Positions 7,370-15,451 of a stretch of DNA of 64,000 nt are shown in pieces. The notes below the pieces were generated by a model. The model ran no database searches. It was not told the DNA's origin and worked only from the letters and a program-made list of their open reading frames with translations. The first letter of the stretch is position 1. The number at the start of each line of letters is the position of its first letter. Origin of the DNA: UBA4312 sp040266995 (GTDB taxonomy: Bacteria > Bacillota_I > Bacilli_A > Erysipelotrichales > Erysipelotrichaceae); contig JAWRHV010000025.1 in NCBI GenBank assembly GCA_040266995.1, positions 1 to 64,000 of the forward strand, in the 5' to 3' direction. Position numbers and translations under genes: made by a program.

Positions 7370-8734
7370 ATGATTCAAAAATCTATTCAAACAATTGCGC
7401 AATATCTGGAGGCAGAGGTTGTCGGCTGCAAGGATCTTTGGCAAACGATCCGCGGGGTTACCATCGACTCCAGAAAAGTAGAAACAGACAATTTATTTAT
7501 ACCAATTATCGGTGCCCGTGCGGACGGTCATCGTTTTATTCGTGATGTTCAAAAAAAGGGAGCGGCGGCTTCGTTGTGGCAAAAGGATCACACACCGTAT
7601 CCGGAGGCGATCCCTTTGATTCTGGTCGATGATACCCAGCAGGCGCTGACCCGGCTGGCGGCAAGTTATATGAAGACATTATCCTGTAAGGTCATCGGAA
7701 TTACGGGTTCAAATGGAAAGACCTCCTGTAAGGATATGTTCTACAGCGTATTCTCACAGGCCTATAAAACCCAGTGTACACAGGGCAACCACAACAATGA
7801 GATCGGGCTTCCGCTAACCGTGCTGGAATTCGATGATGATATAGAGGTGGCCATCCTGGAAATGGGCATGGAAAACTGGAACGATATCCATTTTTTATGT
7901 TCGATTGCCAAACCGGATGTTTCCGTCATCACAACCATTGGTTCCGCCCATATGGAAAATCTCGGTTCCAAAGAGAATATCGCGCGGGCCAAGATGGAAA
8001 TCTTGACCGATACAAAACTGAACGGACTCTTTTTGTACAATGCCGGCAGTCCGGAGATCCAAACGTTGATTCATGACTGGACCTATGATCCGAGCGTGGA
8101 AGTTGTTTCCTTCGGAGAAAATGGACAGGTTCATTTAACTTCGGAAATCACTTATGGATCCGATGAGATCGCCTTTACATGCTCTTTGACGGAGGATGTC
8201 ATCCATCTGAACGCTTTGGGGGATTTCCAGGCTGAAAATGCTTTGCCGGTCATCTATACGGCATGGCGGATGGGGTTGAAAAAAGAGCAGATCCTATATG
8301 GATTATCCCACATCGCAATGACAAAGATGCGGACACAGAGACTGCAGATCCGACAAGCCGTGATCATTGATGATTCGTATAAATCCAATCCGGAAAGTGC
8401 CAAAGCGGCCATTGATACATTGATGAAGGTGCCTTCGCCTGTGCATATAGCGGTTCTAAGCGACATGCTGGATCTGGGCGAGGACGAACAAGCTCTGCAT
8501 GAGCAGATCGGTATCTATGCCCGCGACAATAAGGTGGATCTCTTGTTGTGTACCGGACTTAGAAGCCGATATACGGCACAGGCCGGGCAGGGAAAATGGT
8601 TTGAGACCAAAGAAGAAATTGAACAAGTGTTAAAGGAATATCTTGATAAAGATTGCGTTATATTAGTGAAGGGAAGCCGGGCGATGGCGATGGATACGAT
8701 CGTAACGGCTTTGCAGGAGGATTCAAATGAATAA
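7370..8734 (+). CDS. murF: UDP-N-acetylmuramoyl-tripeptide--D-alanyl-D-X ligase MurF
   Basis: 454-aa ATP-dependent ligase that adds the terminal D-Ala-D-X dipeptide to UDP-MurNAc-tripeptide in the cytosol. Seen: a Mur N-terminal domain with DSRKV near residue 32, ATP loop GITGSNGKT near 110-118, GMENWND near 168-174, and the C-terminal ligase domain with DDSYKSNPESAKAA near 335. ATG 7370 is preferred over TTG 7361 because AGAGG at 7356-7360 abuts the TTG but is well spaced for the ATG. It is first gene of a coupled operon, overlapping the dipeptide ligase gene by 8 bases. The neighbours suggest the dipeptide it receives may end in D-Ser. Confidence 0.95.
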   Translation: MIQKSIQTIAQYLEAEVVGCKDLWQTIRGVTIDSRKVETDNLFIPIIGARADGHRFIRDVQKKGAAASLWQKDHTPYPEAIPLILVDDTQQALTRLAASYMKTLSCKVIGITGSNGKTSCKDMFYSVFSQAYKTQCTQGNHNNEIGLPLTVLEFDDDIEVAILEMGMENWNDIHFLCSIAKPDVSVITTIGSAHMENLGSKENIARAKMEILTDTKLNGLFLYNAGSPEIQTLIHDWTYDPSVEVVSFGENGQVHLTSEITYGSDEIAFTCSLTEDVIHLNALGDFQAENALPVIYTAWRMGLKKEQILYGLSHIAMTKMRTQRLQIRQAVIIDDSYKSNPESAKAAIDTLMKVPSPVHIAVLSDMLDLGEDEQALHEQIGIYARDNKVDLLLCTGLRSRYTAQAGQGKWFETKEEIEQVLKEYLDKDCVILVKGSRAMAMDTIVTALQEDSNE

Positions 8735-9776
8735 ATTAAATATTGCGATACTTTTTGGGGGACAGAGCAGTGAATATTCTGTTTCTTTACACAGTGTCAG
8801 CTCACTTCTTCGTCAGATCCATCGGGATCGGTATGCGATCACTATGATCGGAATCGACCCGGAAGGACGTTTTTATGTCTATGACGGAGATATAGATTCC
8901 ATTGAAAAAGACCGATGGAAAGAAAAGGCGGTTCCTTGTGCCTGGGTACATAAAGGCGTTTTGCCGCTGGATGGTTCCGAAATCATTCCATTGGATTGTG
9001 CCTTCCCGGTCCTTCACGGAAAAAACGGAGAGGACGGTACGGTGCAGGGCTTATTGGAGGTTATGAATATCCATTGTGTCGGCTGTGATGTGACGGCCAG
9101 CGCTTTGTCGATGGATAAGGAATTCATGCATATTATCTGCGATCATGCCGGCATCCCGACAGCCAAATATGTATGCTTATATGAAAAAGAAGAGAACCCG
9201 TCTTTTGAAGATATCCAAAAACAGATTCCGCTGCCATGGTTTATCAAACCATGCAATGCCGGCAGCAGCTATGGTGTGCATAAGGTCAACAATCTGCAGG
9301 AATTTGAAGAAGCATGTAAAGATGCATGGTTCTATGACGGTCGAGGCAAGCTGTTGGTGGAACAGTCCATTAATGGCTTTGAAATCGGTTGTGCGGTTAT
9401 GGGCAATGACACCATCCGGACAGGCAGCTGTGATGAAATTGAGATCAAGGGATCGGATTTCTTTGATTTCGAGGGGAAATACCAGTTGACAGGAGCAGCC
9501 ATCCATTGTCCGGCCCGCGTTTCAGAAGATACGTTCAATGAGGCGCAGGATCTGGCAAAAAGAGTATATCGCGCTATGAACTGCAGTGGAATGGCCCGTG
9601 TGGATATGTTCGTGACGGAGGATGAACACGTGATCCTCAACGAGCTGAATACCATTCCGGGATTCACCGATACGTCCCGCTATCCTTCCATGATGAAGGA
9701 AGTAGGCATTGAATTCAGCGATCTGATCGACGCATTGATCGATCTGGCGATGGAAAAGAAGGTTGGTGTATGTTAG
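8727..9776 (+). CDS. D-Ala-D-X ligase of the VanC/VanG (D-Ala-D-Ser) type
   Basis: 349-aa ATP-grasp ligase that makes the dipeptide used by MurF. Seen: GGQSSEYSVSLHS near residues 11-23, FPVLHGKNGEDGT near 93-105, ATP-grasp KPCNAGSSYG near 174-183, the loop FFDFEGKY at 245-252, and NELNTIPGFTDTSRYP near 305-320. Housekeeping Ddl proteins usually carry YDYxxKY in the loop and SLVP-type residues in the last segment. FFDFxxKY and SRYP are the pattern of VanC/VanE/VanG D-Ala-D-Ser ligases; Arg-318 matches the Arg studied in VanC2. It sits between murF and the racemase, and no other ddl is in the window. The ligase call is firm; D-Ser preference is inferred. Confidence 0.85.
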   Translation: MNKLNIAILFGGQSSEYSVSLHSVSSLLRQIHRDRYAITMIGIDPEGRFYVYDGDIDSIEKDRWKEKAVPCAWVHKGVLPLDGSEIIPLDCAFPVLHGKNGEDGTVQGLLEVMNIHCVGCDVTASALSMDKEFMHIICDHAGIPTAKYVCLYEKEENPSFEDIQKQIPLPWFIKPCNAGSSYGVHKVNNLQEFEEACKDAWFYDGRGKLLVEQSINGFEIGCAVMGNDTIRTGSCDEIEIKGSDFFDFEGKYQLTGAAIHCPARVSEDTFNEAQDLAKRVYRAMNCSGMARVDMFVTEDEHVILNELNTIPGFTDTSRYPSMMKEVGIEFSDLIDALIDLAMEKKVGVC

Positions 9777-10942
9777 AAGCCTACAGTCGTGCCTGGATCG
9801 AAATCGATTATGATGCCATTGCACACAATGTCAAGGAGATACAAAAACTGATCGGAAAAACCAAAATTATGGGCATCGTCAAAGCCAACGCGTATGGCCA
9901 TGGCGATGTGGAATGCACCCGTGCACTGATCAAGTGCGGGGTTGATCTTTTCGGTACTTCCAGTGTGGATGAAGCCGTGCATCTTCGCGACAACGGCATT
10001 GAGCAGGATATTCTGATTTTAGGATATACACCACCGGAACACTTCCATTATCTGGTAGAGAAAAATCTGATCCAGACCTTATGCAGTTATGACTATGCCT
10101 GCAAGCTCAACGCGTATGCAAGGCAGCACGGTGTGACGGTGCGTGCCCATGTAAAGGTGGACACGGGGATGAACCGGATCGGGGTAAAATACCAGAAGGA
10201 AGAAAAACATATGGATCAGATTCTGGCAGAATATCGTTTATCCAACGTGCATGCAGAAGGAATCTTTTCTCATTTTCCGGTCAGCGATGAACTGGGCACA
10301 GACAGTTTGACCTTTACAAAACAACAAATTGCCTTGTTTCAGGAGGTTTTGGAAAACCTGAAAAGAGAAGGCATCGATCCGGGATTGAAGCATATACAAA
10401 ACAGCTATGGTATTTTGAACTATATGGATCTTGGCATGGATTATTGCCGTCCGGGACTGCTCTATATGGGAGTGACCAGCGATGATACGATTGATATCCT
10501 GTCACAGCCGGACTTTATTCCGATCTTATCCTTATATGCCAATGTCAGTATGGTCAAAACCATCGAACCGGGTATGACGGTAAGCTATGGACGTCACTTT
10601 ACGGCGCAGAAGCCGATGAAGGTGGCTACCCTGGCTATCGGATATGCTGACGGGGTTCCGCGTATTTTATCCAATAAGGGATTTGAAGTATTGATCCATG
10701 GAAAACGCTGCCGACAGATCGGCAATATATGTATGGATCAACTGATGATCGATGTCACAGAGTTAGAAGATGTAAAAGAAGGGGATGTGGCTTGTTTGAT
10801 CGGTGTGCAGTCAGGCCAGCGGGTAACGGTCGATACGATCAGCCGGATGGCAAACACCATCAACAATGAAACGCTGTCAGCCTTTGCGGCGCGGCTGCCA
10901 CGCTTACCAAAAAGGGGAAATGATGAGAAAAAGGAATTATAA
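9770..10942 (+). CDS. PLP-dependent Ala/Ser racemase resembling the VanT catalytic domain
   Basis: 390-aa fold-type III racemase. Seen: PLP lysine in MGIVKANAYGHG (Lys-38), KVDTGMNRIG, SYGILNY followed by DYCRPG near residues 210-223, SYGRHF (catalytic Tyr region) and ICMDQLMID. In ordinary alanine racemases the C-terminal motif is TIxYE, whose Tyr contacts PLP and limits the substrate pocket. Here it reads TINNE, with Asn-366 at the Tyr position, as in VanT serine racemases. LILGYTPPE and the SYGILNY-DY segment are also VanT-like. It is coupled to the ligase (7-base overlap) and to the membrane gene (20-base overlap). It may make D-Ser, D-Ala or both. Confidence 0.85.
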   Translation: MLEAYSRAWIEIDYDAIAHNVKEIQKLIGKTKIMGIVKANAYGHGDVECTRALIKCGVDLFGTSSVDEAVHLRDNGIEQDILILGYTPPEHFHYLVEKNLIQTLCSYDYACKLNAYARQHGVTVRAHVKVDTGMNRIGVKYQKEEKHMDQILAEYRLSNVHAEGIFSHFPVSDELGTDSLTFTKQQIALFQEVLENLKREGIDPGLKHIQNSYGILNYMDLGMDYCRPGLLYMGVTSDDTIDILSQPDFIPILSLYANVSMVKTIEPGMTVSYGRHFTAQKPMKVATLAIGYADGVPRILSNKGFEVLIHGKRCRQIGNICMDQLMIDVTELEDVKEGDVACLIGVQSGQRVTVDTISRMANTINNETLSAFAARLPRLPKRGNDEKKEL

Positions 10943-11936
10943 TACGATTGATCTGGCAAAGTATCTATCGGCTTTATTGGTAGTATGTATCCATACCTAT
11001 CCATTTTTTGAAATATCAGAAACATTTAATACATATTGGATCCAGACAGTCTGTCGGCTGGCTGTTCCGTTTTTCTTTGTGTGTTCCGGATTCTTTTTCT
11101 TTCGGAAATGGAGTGCGGATGAAATTGTCAACCAGGATAATCTGATCCGATATGAAAAGCGATTGTTAAAGATCTATTTGATCTGGACAGTCATTTATCT
11201 TCCGTATACGATCTGGGATTATGCGCATGCTAATTTTCGAATCTATCACATCTTGTCGTATTTACGGGATGTCCTGTTGAACGGAAGCTATTATCATTTA
11301 TGGTTCTTGCCGGCTTTGATGTTATCCACATTCATTGTGTATGCACTGTATCAGCACCATGGGATGAAACGGACATTGACGATCTCTTTAGGCTTATATT
11401 TTATAGGATATCTGATCAACGTATATACACCGGTCTGGGAAAGCCTTCCGGGCATTTCCTTCTTTTTCGGGTTCTTTACCAAGGTTCTGGTTACTGCCCG
11501 AGACGGATTTTTCTTCGGACCGATGTTTGTGGCAATGGGCCTGTTGCTTTCTAAGACAAGAAGGCTGGTACATCGGGTCGCCATGATGGGATGGGGCATC
11601 AGTTTTGTGTTGCTGGTACTGGAAGTAACGATCTATCGTCACTTTGACCTGCTTCGGGATCTGACAAGCATGTATCTGTTATTGGTACCGGCGGTCTTCT
11701 TTATGACGAATGCGCTGTTGACATCCCGTTCGAAATGGAAACTGAACTACAAGGATCTACGTGCGGAATCCTTGTTGATCTATACGTCGCATATCTTATT
11801 TGCGAAAATATTTTTAACCGCTTTACCACACGCGCACATTGTGGTATATTTTCTGACACTGGCTTGTTCGCAATGTTTTGCGACGCTGGTTGTACGCAAT
11901 AAAAATAAATATCCGATATTACAACATTTAATTTAA
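10923..11936 (+). CDS. Acyltransferase-3-like membrane protein resembling the VanT N-terminal domain
   Basis: 337-aa polytopic membrane protein with about ten hydrophobic segments. Seen: NTIDLAKYLSALLVVCIH at the start, RLAVPFFFVCSGFFFF near residues 44-59, YYHLWFLPALM near 124-134, DGFFFGPMFVAMG near 195-207, SMYLLLVPAVFF near 248-259, and SLLIYTSHILFA near 285-296. These positions correspond to the acyltransferase-3 family and, more closely, to the N-terminal membrane half of VanT. ATG 10923 is chosen over 10920 for spacing from AAAGGGG. In VanT this domain is fused in front of the racemase; here it is separate and encoded after it. D-/L-Ser uptake or anchoring of the racemase are possible roles (inference). 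Confidence 0.75.
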   Translation: MRKRNYNTIDLAKYLSALLVVCIHTYPFFEISETFNTYWIQTVCRLAVPFFFVCSGFFFFRKWSADEIVNQDNLIRYEKRLLKIYLIWTVIYLPYTIWDYAHANFRIYHILSYLRDVLLNGSYYHLWFLPALMLSTFIVYALYQHHGMKRTLTISLGLYFIGYLINVYTPVWESLPGISFFFGFFTKVLVTARDGFFFGPMFVAMGLLLSKTRRLVHRVAMMGWGISFVLLVLEVTIYRHFDLLRDLTSMYLLLVPAVFFMTNALLTSRSKWKLNYKDLRAESLLIYTSHILFAKIFLTALPHAHIVVYFLTLACSQCFATLVVRNKNKYPILQHLI

Positions 11937-11937
11937 T

Positions 11938-13524
11938 ATGATCCGATTACATCAGGTAAAATGCGCAACAGACAATCCGTCTGACATTGAAGCGCAGATC
12001 CTTAAAAAACTACATATTCAGAAAAAAGATCTTTTCGCATGGGAAATTGTTCGAAAAAGTATAGATGCCCGTAAACAAAAGGTCTTCTTTTCGTATATCA
12101 TCGATGTGTCCGTTCGCAAGGAAAAACGGTTTATGCATCAAAAGGATGTGACAGAGGTTCCCGATACAACGTATCGCTTCCCGAAACCGGGATCGCATGC
12201 ACTGACGAGTCGACCGGTTGTGGTCGGCTTTGGGCCGGCCGGGATGTTTGCGGCTCTGATCCTGGCACAAGCCGGCTATTGTCCTTTGATCATCGAAAGG
12301 GGCTCCCCGGTAGAAAGACGGAAGGAAGCTGTGGAACATTTCTGGCATACTGGTCAGCTCGATCCTTCGTGCAATGTACAATTTGGGGAAGGAGGGGCCG
12401 GCGCTTTCAGTGATGGTAAGCTGACGACGCGCTCCAAAGATAAGCGCTGCCAGAAGGTGCTGGACCAGCTGATCGCATTTGGCGCGCAGAAGTCGATCAA
12501 AACCGATCAATATCCTCATATCGGCAGCGATGCCTTTCTGGATATCATACGGCAATGTCGAAAGACGATCGAACAAGCTGGCGGAACCTTCTGTTTTGAC
12601 AGTCAATGTACGGATATAAAAACCAACGGAAACACAGTCCAGGCTATTTGTGTGGATGGACGCTGGATCGATTGTCAGGCCGTTATCCTGGCGGTCGGGC
12701 ACAGTGCCAAAGATACTATATATATGTTACATGAAAAGGGGATCCGGTTAACCGGAAAGCGGTTTGCGGTCGGCGTCCGCATCGAGCATAAGCAGGCGTT
12801 TATCGATCGTGCTATGCTCAAAGATGCCTGCACCAATCCGCACCTGGTACCGGCCCGTTATAAACTGACCTACATGGCATCCAATAAAAAGGGCGTCTAT
12901 TCCTTCTGTATGTGTCCGGGAGGCTATGTAATCTGTGCCTCCAGTGAAGAAGGCAAAACCGTGGTCAATGGGATGAGCTATGCAGCCCGGGATGGACAAA
13001 ATGCCAACAGCGCCCTTTTGGTCCAGGTGGATCCACAGGATTACGGCGCGGCTTTATTTGACGGTCTGCATTACCAGGAGCAGTTAGAATCCAGGGCGTA
13101 CCAGATGGCCAACGGCTATAAGGCGTGTGCACAGCTGGCCCGGGATTATCTGGCACATCGAGTCTCTACCGCCTTTGATCAAGTGCAGCCGACCTATGCC
13201 TTAGGCACCGTATTTACCGATCTGAACGAATTATTCTCACCGGCCGTTAATCTGGCTTTGCACGAAGCCTTGGAACACTTTGAAAGAAAGGTACCCGGCT
13301 TTGTCAGTGAAGGAGCTATATTAACAGCCGTGGAATCAAGAAGCTCTTCGAGCATTCGCATAGAACGGGATGAACAGGGTATGACCAATATCCGCGGGAT
13401 CTTTCCTTGTGGTGAGGGCAGCGGCTATGCCGGCGGCATCGTAACCAGTGCGGTGGATGGGATCCGGAGCGCGGAAAAACTGATTGAATATTTTTCATGC
13501 CCTCAGTACAATAAATCAAGATAG
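11938..13524 (+). CDS. FAD-dependent dehydrogenase-like protein (COG2509 type)
   Basis: 528-aa flavoprotein of unknown substrate. Residues 1-85 form a small N-terminal domain; a dinucleotide-binding motif VVGFGPAGMFAA lies near 95-106, ERGSPVERR near 120, and QFGEGGAGAFSDGKLTTR near 143-160. A C-terminal FAD motif GEGSGYAGGIVTSAVDG lies near 490-506. This layout matches the uncharacterised FAD-dependent dehydrogenase group found widely in Firmicutes. It begins one base after the previous stop with no visible SD, so translation probably reinitiates. The window gives no clue to the reaction. Confidence 0.8.
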   Translation: MIRLHQVKCATDNPSDIEAQILKKLHIQKKDLFAWEIVRKSIDARKQKVFFSYIIDVSVRKEKRFMHQKDVTEVPDTTYRFPKPGSHALTSRPVVVGFGPAGMFAALILAQAGYCPLIIERGSPVERRKEAVEHFWHTGQLDPSCNVQFGEGGAGAFSDGKLTTRSKDKRCQKVLDQLIAFGAQKSIKTDQYPHIGSDAFLDIIRQCRKTIEQAGGTFCFDSQCTDIKTNGNTVQAICVDGRWIDCQAVILAVGHSAKDTIYMLHEKGIRLTGKRFAVGVRIEHKQAFIDRAMLKDACTNPHLVPARYKLTYMASNKKGVYSFCMCPGGYVICASSEEGKTVVNGMSYAARDGQNANSALLVQVDPQDYGAALFDGLHYQEQLESRAYQMANGYKACAQLARDYLAHRVSTAFDQVQPTYALGTVFTDLNELFSPAVNLALHEALEHFERKVPGFVSEGAILTAVESRSSSSIRIERDEQGMTNIRGIFPCGEGSGYAGGIVTSAVDGIRSAEKLIEYFSCPQYNKSR

Positions 13525-13537
13525 ACAGGAGATGTTT

Positions 13538-14062
13538 GTGAAATTATTCTTACCACGATATTATGTAGCCGGTTATGATCATGTATCCGTAGATCGTTTA
13601 AGGGAAAACGGGATCCAACTCTTATTGTGCGATATTGACAATACTCTGGTTTCCGCTTTTGAACCAGATTCCAATGAAGAGGTCATCCGCTTTATCCGGC
13701 AAGTAGAAGCTGCCGGGATCCAGGTGGCCATTTGTTCGAATTCCACACGAAAACGAACGCTTCGATTTTCCGAGAATCTGGGCATCCGAAAAGCGTATTA
13801 CTTTTCCTTTAAACCACTGCCGTATAACTTTATCCGGGCGATGCGCGATTATCATGTGGGACCCGGACAGACGGCTTTGCTCGGAGATCAGATTTTTACG
13901 GATATTATCGGTGGCAATGCGGCGGGTTTATATACGATATTGACAGATCCTGTTACGGTAAAGGATAAAACCTCCACCCGGTTGATGCGCTTTTTCGAAA
14001 AGTATGTATTCATCGGTCTGGAAAAGAAATACAATTTCAGGAAAGGAGTATTTGATGACTAA
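13538..14062 (+). CDS. yqeG: YqeG family HAD phosphatase
   Basis: 174-aa HAD superfamily IIIA phosphatase. Seen: CDIDNTLV near residues 28-35 (Asp nucleophile), ICSNSTRKR near 64-72, and LLGDQIFTDIIGGN near 112-125. A GTG start at 13538 is preferred: AGGAG at 13527-13531 gives 6-base spacing, while ATG 13532 would directly abut it. It overlaps yqeH by 8 bases and opens the conserved yqeG-yqeH-yhbY-nadD-yqeK-rsfS order of Firmicutes. Related proteins in eukaryotes dephosphorylate phosphatidylglycerophosphate; the bacterial substrate is not settled. Confidence 0.9.
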   Translation: MKLFLPRYYVAGYDHVSVDRLRENGIQLLLCDIDNTLVSAFEPDSNEEVIRFIRQVEAAGIQVAICSNSTRKRTLRFSENLGIRKAYYFSFKPLPYNFIRAMRDYHVGPGQTALLGDQIFTDIIGGNAAGLYTILTDPVTVKDKTSTRLMRFFEKYVFIGLEKKYNFRKGVFDD

Positions 14063-15161
14063 GTTTTGTACAGGTTGTGGCATTCAGCTACAAAATGAAG
14101 ACAAGAACGCTTTGGGATATGTACCCAGTCTGGATGCAACGTATTGCGAGCGTTGTTTTAAAATACGAAATTATGGTCAGCTGACGGTCAACATGCAGCA
14201 GGGAATCGATTCGATGGAAACGTATCGAAAGATCAACGAACTGGATGCCGTTATTTTCTGGGTGGTCGATCTGTTCTGTTTTGAATCCGGGTTGATCTCC
14301 AGGATCAATCAGAAGCTGCCGGATAAAGATATCATCCTGGTATTGACAAAACGGGACGTTCTGCCTAAGACGTTGACGGATCAAAAAATCCTGAATTTTG
14401 TTAACGAACGACTGGCCGCAGAACAAATCAAAGTAAAGGATATCTTGATCTGTTCCAGTTTATATATACCGACATCGGCTAAAAATGCTCAGCTGTCGGC
14501 GGAAGGGACCAACAGTATCCAACAGATCCAAAAAGCAATCGCTAAATATCGGAACCAGAAGGATATTGTTTTTATGGGGATGGCAAATGTCGGAAAATCC
14601 ACCTTGTTGAATCAACTGCTTCCGGATTGTAAACTGACAATATCCCGGAACCCGGGAACAACGCTGGATCTGATTCCTTTGAAACAACAAACTTATACGA
14701 TCTATGACACCCCGGGTATTGAAAACACCCACAGCGTATTGACATATCTGAACGGAAAAGATCTGAAAGCGGTCATACCGGTCAAACCGATCCGACCGTT
14801 TGTATCCCAGATTTACGAAGATCAGTCCTTTGCGGCCGGCGGACTGGCCAGGCTGGATGTCGTGGTGGACTCCAAAGCGACCGTCGTTGGCTATTTTTCC
14901 CGACAGATCTCCATTCACCGTGGAAAGCTGAACGATGCGGACCGTTTGTGGAATGTCCATTTGAATGAAATGCTGGTTCCGTGTCTGGATACCTCTTTGT
15001 TGACGATGCATACCTATCATGCACCGATGTATAATAAGAATGAAAAAATGGATGTCGTAATTCACGGCTTAGGCTGGTTCTGTATCAGCGGTCATGTAAA
15101 GGAATTGCGTGTCCGTGTTCATAAAGGAATTCACGTAACCTTCAGAAAGGCGATGATCTGA
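14055..15161 (+). CDS. yqeH: Ribosome biogenesis GTPase YqeH
   Basis: 368-aa circularly permuted GTPase needed for 30S subunit assembly. Seen in permuted order: zinc ribbon CTGCG...YCERC at residues 5-35, G4 motif LTKRD near 100-104, G1 loop GMANVGKS near 175-182, and G3 DTPG near 219-222. The C-terminal part (about 240-368) matches the YqeH tail. The start is set by AAAGGAG 7 bases upstream of ATG 14055. It overlaps yqeG and yhbY, so the three are translated as a coupled set. Confidence 0.95.
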   Translation: MTKFCTGCGIQLQNEDKNALGYVPSLDATYCERCFKIRNYGQLTVNMQQGIDSMETYRKINELDAVIFWVVDLFCFESGLISRINQKLPDKDIILVLTKRDVLPKTLTDQKILNFVNERLAAEQIKVKDILICSSLYIPTSAKNAQLSAEGTNSIQQIQKAIAKYRNQKDIVFMGMANVGKSTLLNQLLPDCKLTISRNPGTTLDLIPLKQQTYTIYDTPGIENTHSVLTYLNGKDLKAVIPVKPIRPFVSQIYEDQSFAAGGLARLDVVVDSKATVVGYFSRQISIHRGKLNDADRLWNVHLNEMLVPCLDTSLLTMHTYHAPMYNKNEKMDVVIHGLGWFCISGHVKELRVRVHKGIHVTFRKAMI

Positions 15162-15451
15162 TGTTAAGTAACAGTGATAAAAAATATTTGCGAAAACTAT
15201 CTCATTCCTATCGGTCGATCTTTCAGATTGGCAAAGAAGGATTGAGCTATAATCTGATCCAGTCCCTTGAGGACGCATTGGAAGCCCATGAGCTTGTGAA
15301 GTGCAATTTGTTGAAAACGTCTCCTATGGAGACAAGGGAGGCGGCCATCGAATGTGCCCGCAACACCCACAGTGAGATCGTGCATATTATCGGGCATACC
15401 TTCATCTTGTATCGGCGTTCCAAGGAAAACAAACTGGGGTTAAAGAAATGA
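15161..15451 (+). CDS. yhbY: YhbY family RNA-binding protein
   Basis: 96-aa single CRM/YhbY domain that binds pre-50S rRNA. Seen: KKYLRKLSHSYRSIFQIGKEG at the N-terminus with the family's GK-G loop, VKCNLLKTS near residues 46-54, and GHTFILYRRS near the end. Its ATG shares a base with the yqeH stop. Position after yqeH is conserved in Firmicutes. Confidence 0.93.
   Translation: MLSNSDKKYLRKLSHSYRSIFQIGKEGLSYNLIQSLEDALEAHELVKCNLLKTSPMETREAAIECARNTHSEIVHIIGHTFILYRRSKENKLGLKK

Noticed and set aside
7204..7545. Open frame upstream of and overlapping murF
   Set aside because: It runs into murF out of frame, is Lys-rich from AT-rich non-coding DNA, and lacks an SD. The murF promoter lies inside it.
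8727..11936. Acquired van resistance cluster (vanRS, vanXY and so on)
   Set aside because: No sensor, regulator or D,D-peptidase gene and no mobile flanks; murF and housekeeping genes surround it, so it looks native.
12010..12702. 230-codon minus-strand frame inside the FAD protein gene
   Set aside because: The plus-strand frame has a clear FAD-binding protein; the antisense frame has no motif or SD.
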